Of a stretch of 64,000 bases of DNA, positions 21,240-33,110 are shown piece after piece. Every line of letters starts with the position of its first letter. The stretch's first letter is position 1. A model generated the notes under the pieces. That model was not told the DNA's origin, ran no database searches, and saw only the letters and a program-made list of their open reading frames with translations. Made by a program: the position numbers and the translations under genes. Source of the stretch: Diphasiastrum complanatum (Eukaryota > Streptophyta > Lycopodiopsida > Lycopodiales > Lycopodiaceae); NCBI GenBank assembly GCA_029204225.1, contig CM055098.1, positions 46,894,191 to 46,958,190 of the forward strand, read 5' to 3'.

Positions 21240-24150
21240 AATTTATCATAACCACTTGGATGCAATCATTTTAAAGTTCACCTTTTCAAAGCAAGTTTGT
21301 CCACACCAAAAGACAGCTTTTATTGTCAAGATGTATGAAACAAAGTATGCTCCATACCAAATATATATATATATATGAAATAGGGCACAAATATCATCCA
21401 CATTCAAGCAAAGGCCCTGAAATGGTTCGGCAGAGTATGACAATAAATCTTCCTACTTGTATAATAAATTCAATATCAATTTTGTGTGACAATAGTCTCA
21501 AGTTTGAAATACTTCTCTAAAAATTCAAGCCATAAAGTATAACTTCTTTGTGACATCAAATATAATTTCAAAAAGATATTGACAAAATAACCTTCAACTT
21601 GGTAATGTCCAAAAATTAAAAGAATAATTAAAGTTGTATAATTCTGAATCAGTAATGACGAAATATATCATATTAAAAGTAAGGTGAAAGCACGCGATTT
21701 CCATTTAAAGATATAAAAGATCCAAAAATGAGAGCAAATACTATACAACAATATTTCCCATCAGAATAGAATACTCAAAACATGCAAATATTCAATGTTA
21801 ATCTGCATCATATGCCTAAAAGATGAGGAATGTGCTTATGTTTATGGACCATGAGTTCATAGGGGTCCAAAATCAAGTATCACTAATATGCATTTGATCT
21901 TATCTTTAGAAAAAATTATATCTATTAAAGTTGGAGAAAATACCTGCTTGTTTTCTTTGAAAAAAAGCACTAGGTCCTTAATGTCCCATATGCAGTATGG
22001 GTTGGAGACTTTTAATCTTTCCAAGGACGTCACAAACTTATGTGCTAACACAAAGGAAAAAAATTTTGTATCACCAATCCTGTCCCAAATAGTCGATAAA
22101 CAAGTATTTAATCACTTTTCATTGTAAACATTAAGACACTATGACAAAACATTTCAAAAATTCTAAAAATGCAAAGACTATAACTTGGATTCTTGAATTT
22201 ATTTTTAACCAATTTATTCATCGTGATGTAAAGACTATTAGGAACTCTTTACTATGTATTCTAACTTTCAGCAAGAATAGTGATTAAAAAAATCAAGCAC
22301 CAAGTCTCCATACTAGTTGCGACATGACTCGTCTGATAGCTTATAATTTTGATATTCTTTAAGTTCTTGGAAATTCTCCCACTAATCTGATTCCCCTACT
22401 TATTGATGTGCATACAATGTTCGTCATGGAAAATTGCTATGTGATTTCATCTTATGATGTCTATTTTGGACTTCTTGTGATACCATATCTTTCATCGGTT
22501 ATAAAAATGGTATCAAAGCAGTTTCTTTGGCACATGAAAATTCTCTCTGGCAGTGAAGCTCACTTTCTCCGATGACTGATTGGATAGTATCTTTCTCCAT
22601 TAGCGATCGAACCTTCTAGCCACATTTTCTTCAACAATCCCCTTGGTCGGCACTCAATCTTCTTCAACTACTCATTTTTCTTCCAGCAATCATTGGATTA
22701 GTCTCTACTCCTCCTGGTGATCCACTTCTTCGATCTTCTCTCCACCAAAAATTGATGTAGATGAACTCTTTTGCCAATGATCCACCTCCAAGTCATCTAT
22801 TTGATCAAACAAGTGAGTTTGTTATTTTTAGGATCATCTTACAAATCCTCTTCACTTCCTTCTATTGTCAATGATTAGGCTATTGGAGGCCTTCTATCAA
22901 TGATCCATCTAACAAATGAATTCTTTCAATTATTTATCTCCAAAAGCAATTCATGTAGTCAGTACAATCAACCACACTAAGTCAATCCTTCGATTACTTC
23001 CACATTCACCCAAATGATGAATTGGCTTGCTACATGCATGTAAAGTACAATCATACAAGTCAAAGAAATCCACAGTGCATGTTCACACTTTATTAAATGC
23101 CATATTTTTTTTACAGTCAAGAATATGCAGGGAACAATCCCAAGGTGTAACATTATGAGACCCTTTGCAATCCTAGCACCCTTGCGCTCTAATCCTCAAG
23201 CTTTTGATTGATGCTCACTTGTCCCAAGCCAGAAGCCATTTTGTTTACCCAAAATCCGTTTCTTACCTCGAGCTCCATTTCTACTAGCTAGGTATGAAGA
23301 CTGATCCCTTCCATCTTATGCATACTTGTTCCTTTATGTGCCTGCAACAAATGCTCCACAAGGGTAAGGTGCCAAGGGTTCTACATTATTCACGTATTCC
23401 TTATCGCTAGTGGGCTGAGCCTTAGCAGTCACTTAGGCCCCAACCTACCTGCTAATTACATTGAGTTCATGTTTAACACATATGGTCACGCAGTCATTTG
23501 GCATGACCCAACATATTAGCAGGCCCATATACCTCCAGTGGGGGACAGAAAGGAATCTTCCTCTTGAAGGCTCTTATCCTAACCTTCAAAATCCCATAGT
23601 CTATAGATAGTCATTACTGACTGTCGTTTTTGTACACAATTATAGAAATTGAGAGCTTCTTCAAACGAGCATGACTAAGAGGCAATGTTCCTAATGTAGG
23701 AGGGCCCACTAACCAGTTTATTGTTAATTGTTCAAAGTATCTTAGTTATGATAATCATTTTGTTATTTATTGATCTAGTCTCAAGTGTATACAGTTCTAT
23801 AGTTTGTGTGATTCTCTGGATGCGTTCTCAGTGCTAATGCTAGCAAAACTTGACACAGCCTCCCACAGTACACTAAAAGCAAATCCTTGTTTAGTTACTT
23901 TGAAGACAGCCCTTGTGTTATCTTCGAAACTTAAGAGGGATGAAACTGCTTAAATCACAGAGGTAGACGAATTTACAAGCTATCCTATCCTCTATTAAGG
24001 AATTTCAGCAGATTTTGGGTAAGTAGCTCTGTAAGCGAGGATTAGATATAAGCAAAAGTGACTCCAGGATAATGTAGTATTATTACGATTAGTTCAAATG
24101 TCTTATACCTTCTGAAAAGTGTATAACAAATTGCTTTCAAGAATAAGGTT
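21240..24150. other. no assignable feature
   Basis: AT-rich sequence with a short (AT) run at 21,359-21,376. At 22,508 ATGGTATCAAAGCAG resembles the initiator-tRNA-primed binding site of plant copia elements, with GATACCAT 30 bp upstream as its inverted copy, but no LTR or gag could be recognised on either side. Confidence 0.4.
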
Positions 24151-24159
24151 AGTTGGATG

Positions 24160-24350
24160 GATGAATATAGGTCAATGTACTAGGCTGTTCCAAATTTTAA
24201 CATGAATGATTAGTTGAATGGTTGGCAGTGCTACATCTATATCTATTTGGGTGCAAGTTCTATCGATGAATATAGGTCAATGTACTAGGTTGTTCCAAAT
24301 TTTAACATGGCTGGCAGTGCTACATCTATATCTATTTGGGTGCAACTTCT
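24160..24350. repeat. direct tandem duplication, about 100 bp
   Basis: GATGAATATAGGTCAATGTA, the TGTTCCAAATTTTAACATG segment and GGCAGTGCTACATCTATATC occur twice in a row (24,160-24,266 and 24,267-24,350). The first copy has an extra 20 bp or so in the middle. Confidence 0.9.
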
Positions 24351-24726
24351 ATTGCTGGTCCTCCATAGGCATGCAGATTCCAGAATGGCAAGTATATGAT
24401 CTGCATGCAGCCTGTATACCAGCATTTCTGCACCAGTGCATCATGCGTGGGAAAGGATAGGGATAAGCTTCAAGGAGGGGACAAGCCATTTGCTAGGGTC
24501 CAGCCAGCAATTTAAAGGGTATCTAGGAGTTGATACATGTAACAAACTAATCAAAGTATCGCACTTATGAATCTGTGATAGGCAGGTTAGGCAACTGTTG
24601 GCATACCTCAAATACTCAATACTGGAAAGTGGATGTACTAGGTCGTCATGAAAGTATGGTTGCAAACTATTGTTTCATAATAAAATGCTACAATCAAGAC
24701 AGACAAGAAAGGTCATGGAAAGCTTT

Positions 24727-25060
24727 CTAGCCACACCTTTCCGCAAGTTGAGCAGGGTTACTCAGAGTCTCTGCCAGTCTCACAAAAGTTTTCATCGCCA
24801 TCTCCAGGGCTTCTTGCTTCTCCTGCAAAACAATTGCAGAAGATAAGGTCCTCCTATAATCCACAGGGCATCAAATCAGCCAGCATAGCCTAAGATGTCT
24901 TTGCAAACACATCCTGACAGATGATAATGTAGTCCTTCACCTCCTCGGAATCCGAAGACTGAAAAACCTTCCAGGATCTCTTAAATTCTTCAATGGTCGC
25001 ATCTTGCTGGCTGTAGTCATAATCTGGACTGTCCCTCAGATTCTCTTTCTCGTAGTGCAT
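24727..25060 (-). CDS. exon-like blocks of an unrecognised gene (C-terminal end)
   Basis: A block at 24,822-24,727 follows a T-rich TTGTTTTGCAG acceptor and reads EKQEALEMAMKTFVRLAETL and a dozen more residues to a TAG at 24,729-24,727, an amphipathic helix typical of a protein C-terminus. Upstream on the same strand, 25,060-24,890 is an ATG-started 56-codon frame, acidic and Tyr-rich (DSPDYDYSQQD, then FKRSWKVFQSSDSEEVKDY), ending in TAG; the reading continues plausibly past it (AMLADLMPC). No clean donor joins the two, and the space left for an intron is short. This may be the end of a real gene or a pseudogene; the family is not recognised. Confidence 0.3.
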
Positions 25061-25424
25061 CCCTCACTATCACGGATGATGGTCTTTAACAAATTGACGT
25101 TGATTGGACTTTGCATCCTATAGGCTTTAAGTTTTGTGTCAAGGCAACATGATTTCAAGGAAATTGCTGACAACTTGGTGGAATGATCATGAAATGATCT
25201 ATTATATCGAGATTCCAAAAAGCCTGTGCCTCTATGATAATGTCACCTTGGTTGATGATAGCAATGACAACGGAAAGCAGCTAAGAGTGGTGGATTGCAA
25301 GTTTCTCTTAGCTTTTAACTGTCATGATCTGTGTCACGTGATTACTCTAGTACCGATATGACGATTCCTTTACAGACCATTCCTCTACTGCTCGCCCGCT
25401 TCCCTACGCGTTTCTGTTCTGCCT

Positions 25425-25494
25425 GCTTTCGCCTGAAGAATTTAATCTAACTTCCAATTGCTTTCGCCTGAAGAATTTAATCTAACTTCCAATT
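25425..25494. repeat. exact 35-bp tandem duplication
   Basis: The unit starting GCTTTCGCCTGAAGAATTTA occurs at 25,425-25,459 and 25,460-25,494 without a difference that I can see. Confidence 0.95.
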
Positions 25495-25632
25495 GTTCCA
25501 ATCAATCGATTGCCAGGATATATCATACTCTAGTGTGGTGGCTATGAGTCTAACGAAGTCCATCGATACTTCAAATGTATTTTCCGTACACGTCAAATAC
25601 ATAGAACCAACTAATCCTTCACCTGTTATTGG

Positions 25633-25770
25633 CACAGATTATGAAGGCCTTTAGAGGTGATTTCGGTCGAAATTAGCGGAGTCAATCTTCATACCAAATA
25701 ACACAGATTATGAAGGCCTTTAGAGGTGATTTCAGTCGAAATTAGCGGAGTCAATTTTCAAACCAATCGG
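25633..25770. repeat. tandem duplication, 69-bp period
   Basis: CACAGATTATGAAGGCCTTT and the following GAAATTAGCGGAGTCAAT occur twice (25,633 and 25,702), with three or so substitutions. Confidence 0.9.
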
Positions 25771-27464
25771 CTAAGCATCTTTGCCCTGGCGCCTTCATTC
25801 ACAGTGCACACGTTGCGTATAATACTGGAATAGCATAAGTGGCTTACAGTGTGGAGAAACAATCAAGAGGTTACAAGTCCTTTGCCAATTTAATTGCCAC
25901 GACTCCAATGAATTGTCAGTACTTCCTTCAATACATACAAGTTGCAAACATCTCTCTTAAATATGGTTGTCCAATTCCAGTCACTTAAATGGCTTAATGA
26001 CTGTCAAATGTTCTTTGAAGGCCCAAAAACCCTAAACTCCAACCTCAATCTGGCTATGCTCCAGGATAAGTAATCCCCCTATTTCAATTATCGATAGCAA
26101 AAGATTCTTTTGTTTTGTGTAGAGGTTTCTGCGGAAGCCATATATCACACAACAACGATTTAATCTGCTTCTGCGCAGGCATGCAGAACTTCATAATAAA
26201 ATCCAACAGGACAGATTCTGAGAATACTCTGCACTCTTGTTCAACAAGTACAGCTAACATATTCAGATTCCAATTGATATACACAAACTTGTTCATGTAC
26301 ACTTTTCAACATCATGCCTTCACTATGTGCTGCACCTTTTCCTTAATTTTTAGCCGAACTCCTCCTTTGGTTCATACAATTCTTAAGATTTTCAGAATAC
26401 AAAAATAGACACAATTATAATAAGGCTGCGTTCTGCCAATCCACAAATGGTATGAAAATCACGATCCGCTGTTTTTAGGAATCGTTTACAGTACTAACTA
26501 CATATATATCTGCACATTCATGAGTTGTTCATCCACGAAAGCAACAGTATACGCAGAACTTCACGTCAAATGCTTCGCATAACGTTCATTGGATACTGGA
26601 AAACAAGCCAATAACTTAGCGCTCAAGCTGCTTGATTCTCGTTTGCAAAAAGCTGGAAAAGCCTTGAACAATAGTTAAGTATGAGCTGAATCAATATTGT
26701 TGCTTGCTGTAACCGCATTGCAAAGAAATTCCTAGACATCATTAACCACTTGCAGAGTTGCCATGCAACGGCCATGTCGATGGCACGTTGAAGCCAGAGA
26801 TCCGGATGCGCGGCAATCCGTTTTGACGCATGAGCCAAGCAATAACTGGAGGTGATTCCATGCCAAACCCTAGATCCATAACAAACAAATGCTGGTGGCA
26901 TAGTAAAAGTAGAGGATAATAATAAGAGGTCAGAGAAGCGCTCGTCAGGACGCATGCACGTTTGTGTCGTAGTTGGTGGAGGAGAAGAAGATGACGATGA
27001 TGCAAAACACGAATTAATGAAGAGGAAAGAAAATTTTGGCGAGAGAGAATAGAGAGGGTGGCGAAATGCTTCGTTCATGCTTTATGGTGTGCACGACGCC
27101 ATTATTAATAAAATCCAACGCAATCAATCAATAAACCTCCACAACGTGCTCGTCATCACCATAAGCTGCGTTCCCCCCAACGAGCTTTTGGGACTTATGG
27201 GAGGTAATGAGACTATGCAATGCTCAGCCTCTCTCGTATGTGCTTAGTGTACATATGCCTTATGTCTTGTATTTATATCTATATATTAGCAAAATGTGCT
27301 CGTCGATGGTGGCCGGCTAATGATGTCTATGTGTATGAATGGATTTGTGTGTTGAATGGATTTGTGTGTTTGTGTGAGTGTTTTATATGAGTGTGCATGT
27401 GCATGCATTGATTTTTTGTGTGCATATGTATGAGTGTGCATGCATGTGATAGAGGGCGCACTAG
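25771..27464. other. no assignable gene
   Basis: The longest frame (27,078-26,623, minus, 151 codons) is Ser/Pro/Thr-rich in the middle and has no recognisable motif, so I do not call it a gene. TG-rich sequence at 27,340-27,450 and (GA)n at 27,465-27,489 lead into an LTR fragment. Confidence 0.4.
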
Positions 27465-27489
27465 AGAGAGAGAGAGAGAGAGAGAGAGA

Positions 27490-27890
27490 TGTTAGATTTC
27501 TTATGCTCAGCCTTAAACAAATCGTTCAAGTAATGAGCATCCTGAAAACCAAAGGCTGACTACATATTTCGGGCCTTTACATTTTTTTCCCTTTGAGATT
27601 TTTGTGCCTTAAATGTTTTTTAGGCACCTTCGCCTTTTTTGCACCTTCACAAAAAATGCAACACAGTGGCCAAAATGCCTTGGAATCCATTTTAGGACCA
27701 CCTTCGCCTTTTTCGCATTTTCCCTGCCTTCGCTCTGCACCTTCGTCTTTTTCGCATTTTCTCTGCCTTCGATCTAAAGGCATCTTCGCCTTTTTCACAT
27801 TTTTCCACCTCCACTCTAAAGGCACCTTCAGGATTTACATACCTTCAGTCTAAGGGCACCTTCGGGTTTTTCGGGTTTTTCCCAACAGTG
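27490..27890 (+). repeat. copia LTR 5' part (solo or fragment)
   Basis: Begins TGTTAGATTTCTTATGCTCA directly after a (GA)n tract. Its first 250 bp matches, in reverse orientation, the LTR that starts at 61,427 (minus), which is anchored there by a polypurine tract. The match fades after the tandem repeat inside it; the LTR end was not found and no coding sequence is attached. Confidence 0.6.
27688..27868. repeat. minisatellite inside the LTR, about 40-bp unit
   Basis: Four to five imperfect units, on the minus strand each starting GAAGGTGCCTTTAGA and ending AAAATGCGAAAAAGGC. The related LTR at 61.1-61.2 kb has about two units. Confidence 0.75.
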
Positions 27891-28019
27891 GCAGACCGAC
27901 GTCGCCAACTTATCATCAACCCTAAAACACCTGGACCGCTAAATATCCCAAGGGCGGTTGCCCACTTTGTACGTACACAAATGATGGGACAAGGGAGATA
28001 AAAGAACGCGAACGAAGAA

Positions 28020-29240
28020 GAGAGCAGAAATATTGCGGAACAACTGCCCAACAAGATCTTAAAAAATTAATTCATACTCTAAAATAAGAGTACAGTCCAC
28101 CGAAGAGATTAGAGATGGTTTGTATGTGGTACTATTGAAATCAGATTCAACGTGAAGTATAGTTCTGAAATCAATGGAAGAGGAAATGATAACGTGAGTT
28201 CCTCAGGCATCAAAGACAGCCATCGTCTGATCAGAAACTGAGGAGTCGTAGACGTCCGTGTTCTGATCAGAGTGAGTAAACAAGCGCGATCAAACAACAA
28301 TGAAAGTGCATTCAATCACAACAAGCATTCATCTACGTTGTACACATATAAAAGCAAGTTGTTGTTATATTACACTGAAGCACAATACAAAATAGCAATT
28401 ACAACCAAAATTGATGGCATGATTGGGAGGCTCAAATAATGTGTCTCATGGACGGAACAGCCCGTAATCTGTGCTTGGATGATCTATTTATAAACTTCAT
28501 CCGTGTATTAATTACATTGAATGCTTGTCACCTAATTAGGAAAGCCGTTGTACTTGAAAGTACATGGCTTCTGTGACAACTGTACACAGTATTTACGGTC
28601 AATAATTCAGCATCGTTGACACGGACGAGGATGTCACTGGAACGTTCCTCGTTTATTTTAGACAACCTTCGAGATTTTTCTCTCTCTTCGCATTTTTTGC
28701 AAGAAGCCGAAGGTGCCCTCAAAAAGGCGGTGATGTCTTTAAAATAGTTTAACGCATGAAAATAGATGACCTTCAGGATTTTCTCTCTCTTCGCATTTTT
28801 TGCAAAGCGGCGAAGGTGTGTTAAAAGCAGATAAACTTTTGAAATATGTAAGTGTCGCATTTCAGGAAAATGCGAAAATGACGCAGTTGTTGAAAACACA
28901 GTGTATTTCTGCAAACTTGTTCTAAATGCAAGTTTTGTGGAAGTCCTTGAAGATGGCCAAGTCTTCAATGACTTCAAGTTATTAAACTTGACATCTGAAC
29001 TTTGAAATTATGACAGGATTGGTTACCCTTTGCTGGAGATCAACCAGAAGCCCGTTGTAAGTGTTCTTCAAATAATTGGGTGTCTAAGTTTGTGATTCCT
29101 GCAAGTATTAGATGAGCAGACGTAGAACCAAAGTTGGTTTCACCTGACCCTAGATCAGTAATCAATAAACATGCAGGAAGAATCATGAAATAGAAATCAG
29201 TCATTCACCAAGGAGGCAACTGTGAGCTTAATTTTCAACA
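28020..29240 (-). repeat. 3' LTR of an antisense copia
   Basis: On the minus strand the LTR begins TGTTGAAAATTAAGCTCACA at 29,240, right after the polypurine tract TAAGGGGGAC (29,250-29,241). A TATAAATAG box lies at about 28,494-28,484. It contains two GAAGGTG / CGCATTTTTTGC clusters at 28,660-28,830. Its far end is uncertain, somewhere between 28,000 and 28,400. Confidence 0.6.
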
Positions 29241-29253
29241 GTCCCCCTTAAGC

Positions 29254-29830
29254 TCACGGTTGGTGCAGGTCCAGCTTGTTGAAGAATTTCTGGTGCTTGA
29301 TCTTGGGAAGCGCTTTGTTGAAGATGTCTGCGAATTTCTGTTGTGGAGCAGTATTGAAGGATCCTGAGAAAACTTTCTCCCGAATGAAATGATACTGGAT
29401 TTCTATGTGCTTGGATTTGCCATAAAATCTAGGATTCCGTGACAGTGAAATACAGGTGGTAGTATTAAACTGAGTGTAATGTAGGTCGTGAAGTAATAAC
29501 TTGATCCATAAAGCTTCTTTTGAAGCTTGACATGCTGCGATGTACTCTGCCTCTATCGAAGAAAGTGCAACTGATTTCTGCTTTCTTGAGTTCCACGAAA
29601 TCGGTCCCCCTACCAGATAGAAACAGAACCCGGAGGTAGATTTTCTGGTAGAGACTGTTCCTCCCCAATCTGAGTCGGAGTAGCCTCGCAAGACGAGTGG
29701 GTCGATAGCATTTCCATCGTAACATAAGATGTGATCTAAACTTCCCTAAATATATCTCATCACTCTCTTTAATGCTTTCCAATGAGAGATCCTAGGCTTA
29801 GACATGAATTGACTTAACGTGCTAATAGTG
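29254..29830 (-). pseudogene. copia RT end and RNase H
   Basis: The minus-strand frame from 29,691 reads GYSDSDWGGTVSTRKSTSGF, the copia RNase H start, with WNSRKQKSVALSSIEAEY and ADIFNKALPK, and stops just before the polypurine tract. Upstream (29,830-29,692) a frame-broken piece carries the RT tail (KPRISHWKALKRVMRYI). Everything 5' of this has been lost or is outside recognition. It sits in register with the LTR at 28.0-29.24 kb, so these are one truncated element. Confidence 0.8.
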
Positions 29831-31147
29831 TATGAGCTACCCCATCAGGGCAAAATACCACCTTCTACGAAGTTTCCTCATAGACCACTATATATCACCG
29901 ACTCTCGACCGATGTTTTCTCCACAATACGATGTGAAGAGAGTTCATTGCAGGAAGTGTGCCCTATCAAGCTTGGGTTTGTCGGTTTCTACTATACGATA
30001 TGTGGTTTGTTTCATTGCTTATTGATGTTATCATCTTTTGAAGTTATGTAATCTTTCTTTGTTGTGAGTAGGAAGTGTCCTCACTTCACAATAAGGATGA
30101 TAGCATATTGATAGCAATGTTATGTATGGTAGAAGGTCCAATGTCCAACGATGGACCATTTTCGAAAATTTTACTCACTTTATGTGATAGGTGCAGCGAT
30201 GGACTAGTTTTGAAATTTCACACACTCTTTATGATAAAGAATCCTACTAGCCAGCGATGGTTATGCCTCATACTTTTTACTTACTTCTAATAGCATATGC
30301 TCATGCTACATAAGCAACGATGGAACATGTGTGGGTTTTTTTCACAGTTGTTGTCTCTGATCCTCTGATCGGCTCACCAGCGGTCTTTGACACATGTATA
30401 CTATTGATAGCTTATCTAAACTTCCACAAAACTCAAGTACCACGGCTGTTCCAACGAGCCATTTCATATATATGATTGAATGATAGTTTTTTGCTAATGA
30501 TAACACATAGACATCACTGTTGTCCACAGCGATGGATAGTCTGTCCGATTTGCTGTCTACTGATTAGTGAAAGGTCACTCTTAAGTCCACCAGCGATGGA
30601 CCAACACATGTTCTCATTCTACTATACAGAACTACGGCTCAGAATCTTGCAAAATATGCTACAGGTGAAGACACAACATGTATAAAACTCTTTTAGTATC
30701 TCTTATGTATCTTTTATGCTACTCTCATACATTTGCTTAATGCTAGTTTCTACTACAAAGTATGTAGTAGCATTCGATCACAAACGGAGAAAACATTTAC
30801 ATCTTGTAGCATCGAGGATGACCTCCCCCCCCAGGAATCCAACGTTAATTTAAACATTTGTAAATGATCACTGAATAGTGGCAAACAAGACCACTAGTGT
30901 CTTTTCAGCAAGTTGTTGCGTTGTTATGCTACATACAAAAGTTTAACAGTATAGAATGGTTGTAAAGCTATTTCGTTCTATAGTCATGTTTGAATATATA
31001 TTGTAAATAGCTAGCAACAAGCCACCTAATCAATTACACACTCTATTTCAAGTTGATTGTTGTTGTATCCAAATAGTAATAAAGTTATAATGAGCAAATA
31101 ATAAAATTTGATGGAAGCAACTCAAGGCAATTTCTATCCTTATAGTA
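29831..31147. other. non-coding spacer with decayed repeat
   Basis: No gene recognised. Contains the AGCGATGG-spaced repeat described separately and A/T-rich sequence up to the copia target duplication at 31,148. Confidence 0.4.
30149..30599. repeat. decayed tandem repeat marked by CAGCGATGGAC, spacing about 60 bp
   Basis: CGATGG cores at 30,149, 30,197, 30,255, 30,318, 30,530 and 30,594, mostly within CCAGCGATGGAC-like context and followed by CACTTTATGTGATA or CTCTTTATGATAAA words in two units. Units in the 30,380-30,530 gap are too diverged to place. Confidence 0.5.
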
Positions 31148-31152
31148 TTGCT
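31148..31152. repeat. target site duplication TTGCT (left; right copy 34,570-34,574)
   Basis: TTGCT directly abuts both ends of the element at 31,153-34,569, proving its boundaries. Confidence 0.9.
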
Positions 31153-31327
31153 TGTGAAAGTACTGTACTTTAGGACCATAAATGGATCTACAAAAGATCC
31201 ACAAGAGTGATTGGATGCTTGCTTAACAATCTATCAAAAAACTAGACACAAAAAAGTCGATCTAGATTGGCAATTTGACAAACAACAAGCATTAACACTC
31301 AAAAGCATTGATCAACAATTCTTCACA
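31153..31327 (-). repeat. 3' LTR, internally deleted (175 bp)
   Basis: Matches the first 165 bp (plus-strand order) of the 704-bp LTR at 33,866 and then jumps to its last 10 bp (ATTCTTCACA). Over 500 bp is missing from the middle. Confidence 0.9.
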
Positions 31328-31338
31328 CTCCTCCTCAG
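31328..31338 (-). other. polypurine tract
   Basis: CTGAGGAGGAG on the minus strand, next to the LTR. The sense copia at 44.2 kb has TTGAGGAAGAG at the same place. Confidence 0.8.
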
Positions 31339-31529
31339 ATTTAGCTTTATATATTTACAACTCTCTTGCATGATGAATGAATGCTTTAGAAGTGTCTAAA
31401 AAATCAGCTACAAACAAGGAACTTTTAAGACTCCAATAGAGAATGATGTCCATGAAGGATCTTTCACCACCTCTTAAAGGATCCCTTACAAGATGTTTCA
31501 TAAATGTGTCTATATACATGTAGCACACT

Positions 31530-32220
31530 TCAAAAATAAACATCATGCCAAGCCATGGATTCCAAGGCATTTTGTGCACTTGAAGATACATCAATTAAAA
31601 AATTAAGTGCATACACAATGTTGCCAACGACAACTTGCCTTGCTGGATCCACATGATTGAGTCTTGCTGGCTCCATCTTGATACTCATGGTTCTTCTTGG
31701 AGTCCTCGGGTCTTGAGCTTGCTCCTCCACTTGACTTAACTCCAAACCATCAACGAATTAAATGTGCTTCTTCAAGTTTACAAATCTTCCACTCTTGAAA
31801 GATCACATTTCCACCATTGACAAATTCTTTGGTGGAAAACAAGTCGATTTTAAAATCTCTACTTGAAGAGCAAAACACTATTATTATTCCTATCATTGAA
31901 ATAGGATAATCTTTGGTCCTTACATTGGAATGATCATGCTCAAAGCATGTGGACCCAAAGATTTCCAATACAAATGATGTTTCTTTCAAAATGAAGCTCA
32001 TTCTTTCAAAAGCGACACTAGCTTCCAACTTAAACAATCTTCCATATTTAAATCCCTTTGCAATGAAAACATCATTCTTCAAGATGAAACAAACACCATG
32101 CTTAAAGTGGACATCCAAACCACTTTCTAAGAGTAGACCAACACTGAGCATATTCTTGGTGATTGATGGTACATAAAGGATATTTTCTAGATCCATGCAT
32201 TTTGAGGATTCTAGACACAA
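31530..32220 (-). pseudogene. copia protease end, integrase and linker remnants
   Basis: From 32,220 the frame reads LENILYVPSITKNMLSVGLL, the end of the copia protease/pre-integrase region, then KYGRLFKLEASVAFER. It joins abruptly to EIFGSTCFEHDH, which belongs to the C-terminal side of integrase, so the whole catalytic core is missing. From 31,745 a linker with DPRTPRR and then YALNFLIDVSSSAQNALE corresponds to the segment just before RT in the sense copia at 42.5 kb. RT itself is gone. Confidence 0.75.
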
Positions 32221-32289
32221 AAAGATGGTGCCAACACCATCTATCCTACACTCTTCATCATTTTTAGTAAAGACAAAAAATTTAGCATC

Positions 32290-33110
32290 ATTGAAAGAGT
32301 GTTACTTGTGCTCTTAGCCTCTTGTAGCATTCAAATGCATAATGCCCCTTCTTTCCACAAAAGAAGCATTTCTGCTTTGACTTGTCCTTTGCGCTTAATG
32401 CATCATCCTCTTATTTGGCCTCCTTTGGATGCTTCTTCTTTCCATTGGTCTTCTTTTTTCCCTTGAATGAGAAATTGGCTCTCTCATCACCATCATGCAA
32501 AGATAAGGAACTCATCCTAGATTTTGCATGGAGCATTCTACACTCTTTAGCCACTAATACACTCTGAAGTTTTCTATAGTTGGCAAAGTGTCTTGGATGG
32601 CAAAACTTTGGACCAAATTTGCAAAGTCATCTCCTAGACCATTAAGAAAAATTTGTACAAGCACTCCATCATGAATCTTCTCTCCAATGGAAGCCAACTC
32701 CTTATTTAGAGACTTGATTCTGAGTACATAATCTTGTGCACTCTCCTCACGTCTTTTCATGCTTTGCAAAATTTGATTTCTAAGCATGAGAACCCTCAAA
32801 GTGTTACTAGGTTCATAGATTGATTTTAAAGACTCCCAAGCCTCTCTAGCACTTTTACATGATGATATTTCTCTCAAAAGATCATTGCTCACATTCATTT
32901 TCACACAATGAAGTGCTAGCCTAGATATCTTTTTGTATCTCACTAATTCATGTGCACCTAGAGGATTATCTTCATCCTCAATCAGAAACTCATAAAGGTC
33001 TTGCAGCACCAAAAGTGACTCCATCATGACCTTCCATATAGCATAATTTGTAGAATTCAATCTCTCACTAGCTTCTTTGCAGGTATGCTCCAGTAGATCT
33101 CTTCTTACTA
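32290..33110 (-). pseudogene. copia gag (UBN2 type) with intact zinc knuckle
   Basis: The main frame (33,060-32,554) reads LNSTNYAIWKVMMESLL, YEFLIEDEDNPLGAHELV, CVKMNVSNDLLREISSCKSA and REAWESLKSIYE, in the order of plant copia gag. A further frame holds CFFCGKKGHYAFEC (CX2CX4HX4C, about 32,380-32,340). The normal start codon is lost: the expected MGSIGAYL start of the related sense copy (37,929) reads without ATG here. One stop separates core and knuckle. It nucleates the particle in an active element. Confidence 0.8.

Noticed and set aside
22508-22522. Copia primer binding site (ATGGTATCAAAGCAG)
   Set aside because: No LTR end before it and no gag after it; kept only as a note.
26623-27078. 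151-codon antisense frame with Ser/Pro run
   Set aside because: No motif, overlapping frames of similar length, no splice or promoter context.
27340-27450. TG-rich periodic sequence as a possible regulatory or Z-DNA element
   Set aside because: Irregular and short; low-complexity DNA is the simpler explanation.
30149-30599. CRISPR-like array of short repeats with spacers
   Set aside because: Repeats are only about 10 bp, degenerate and unevenly spaced, and the DNA is a plant nuclear genome.
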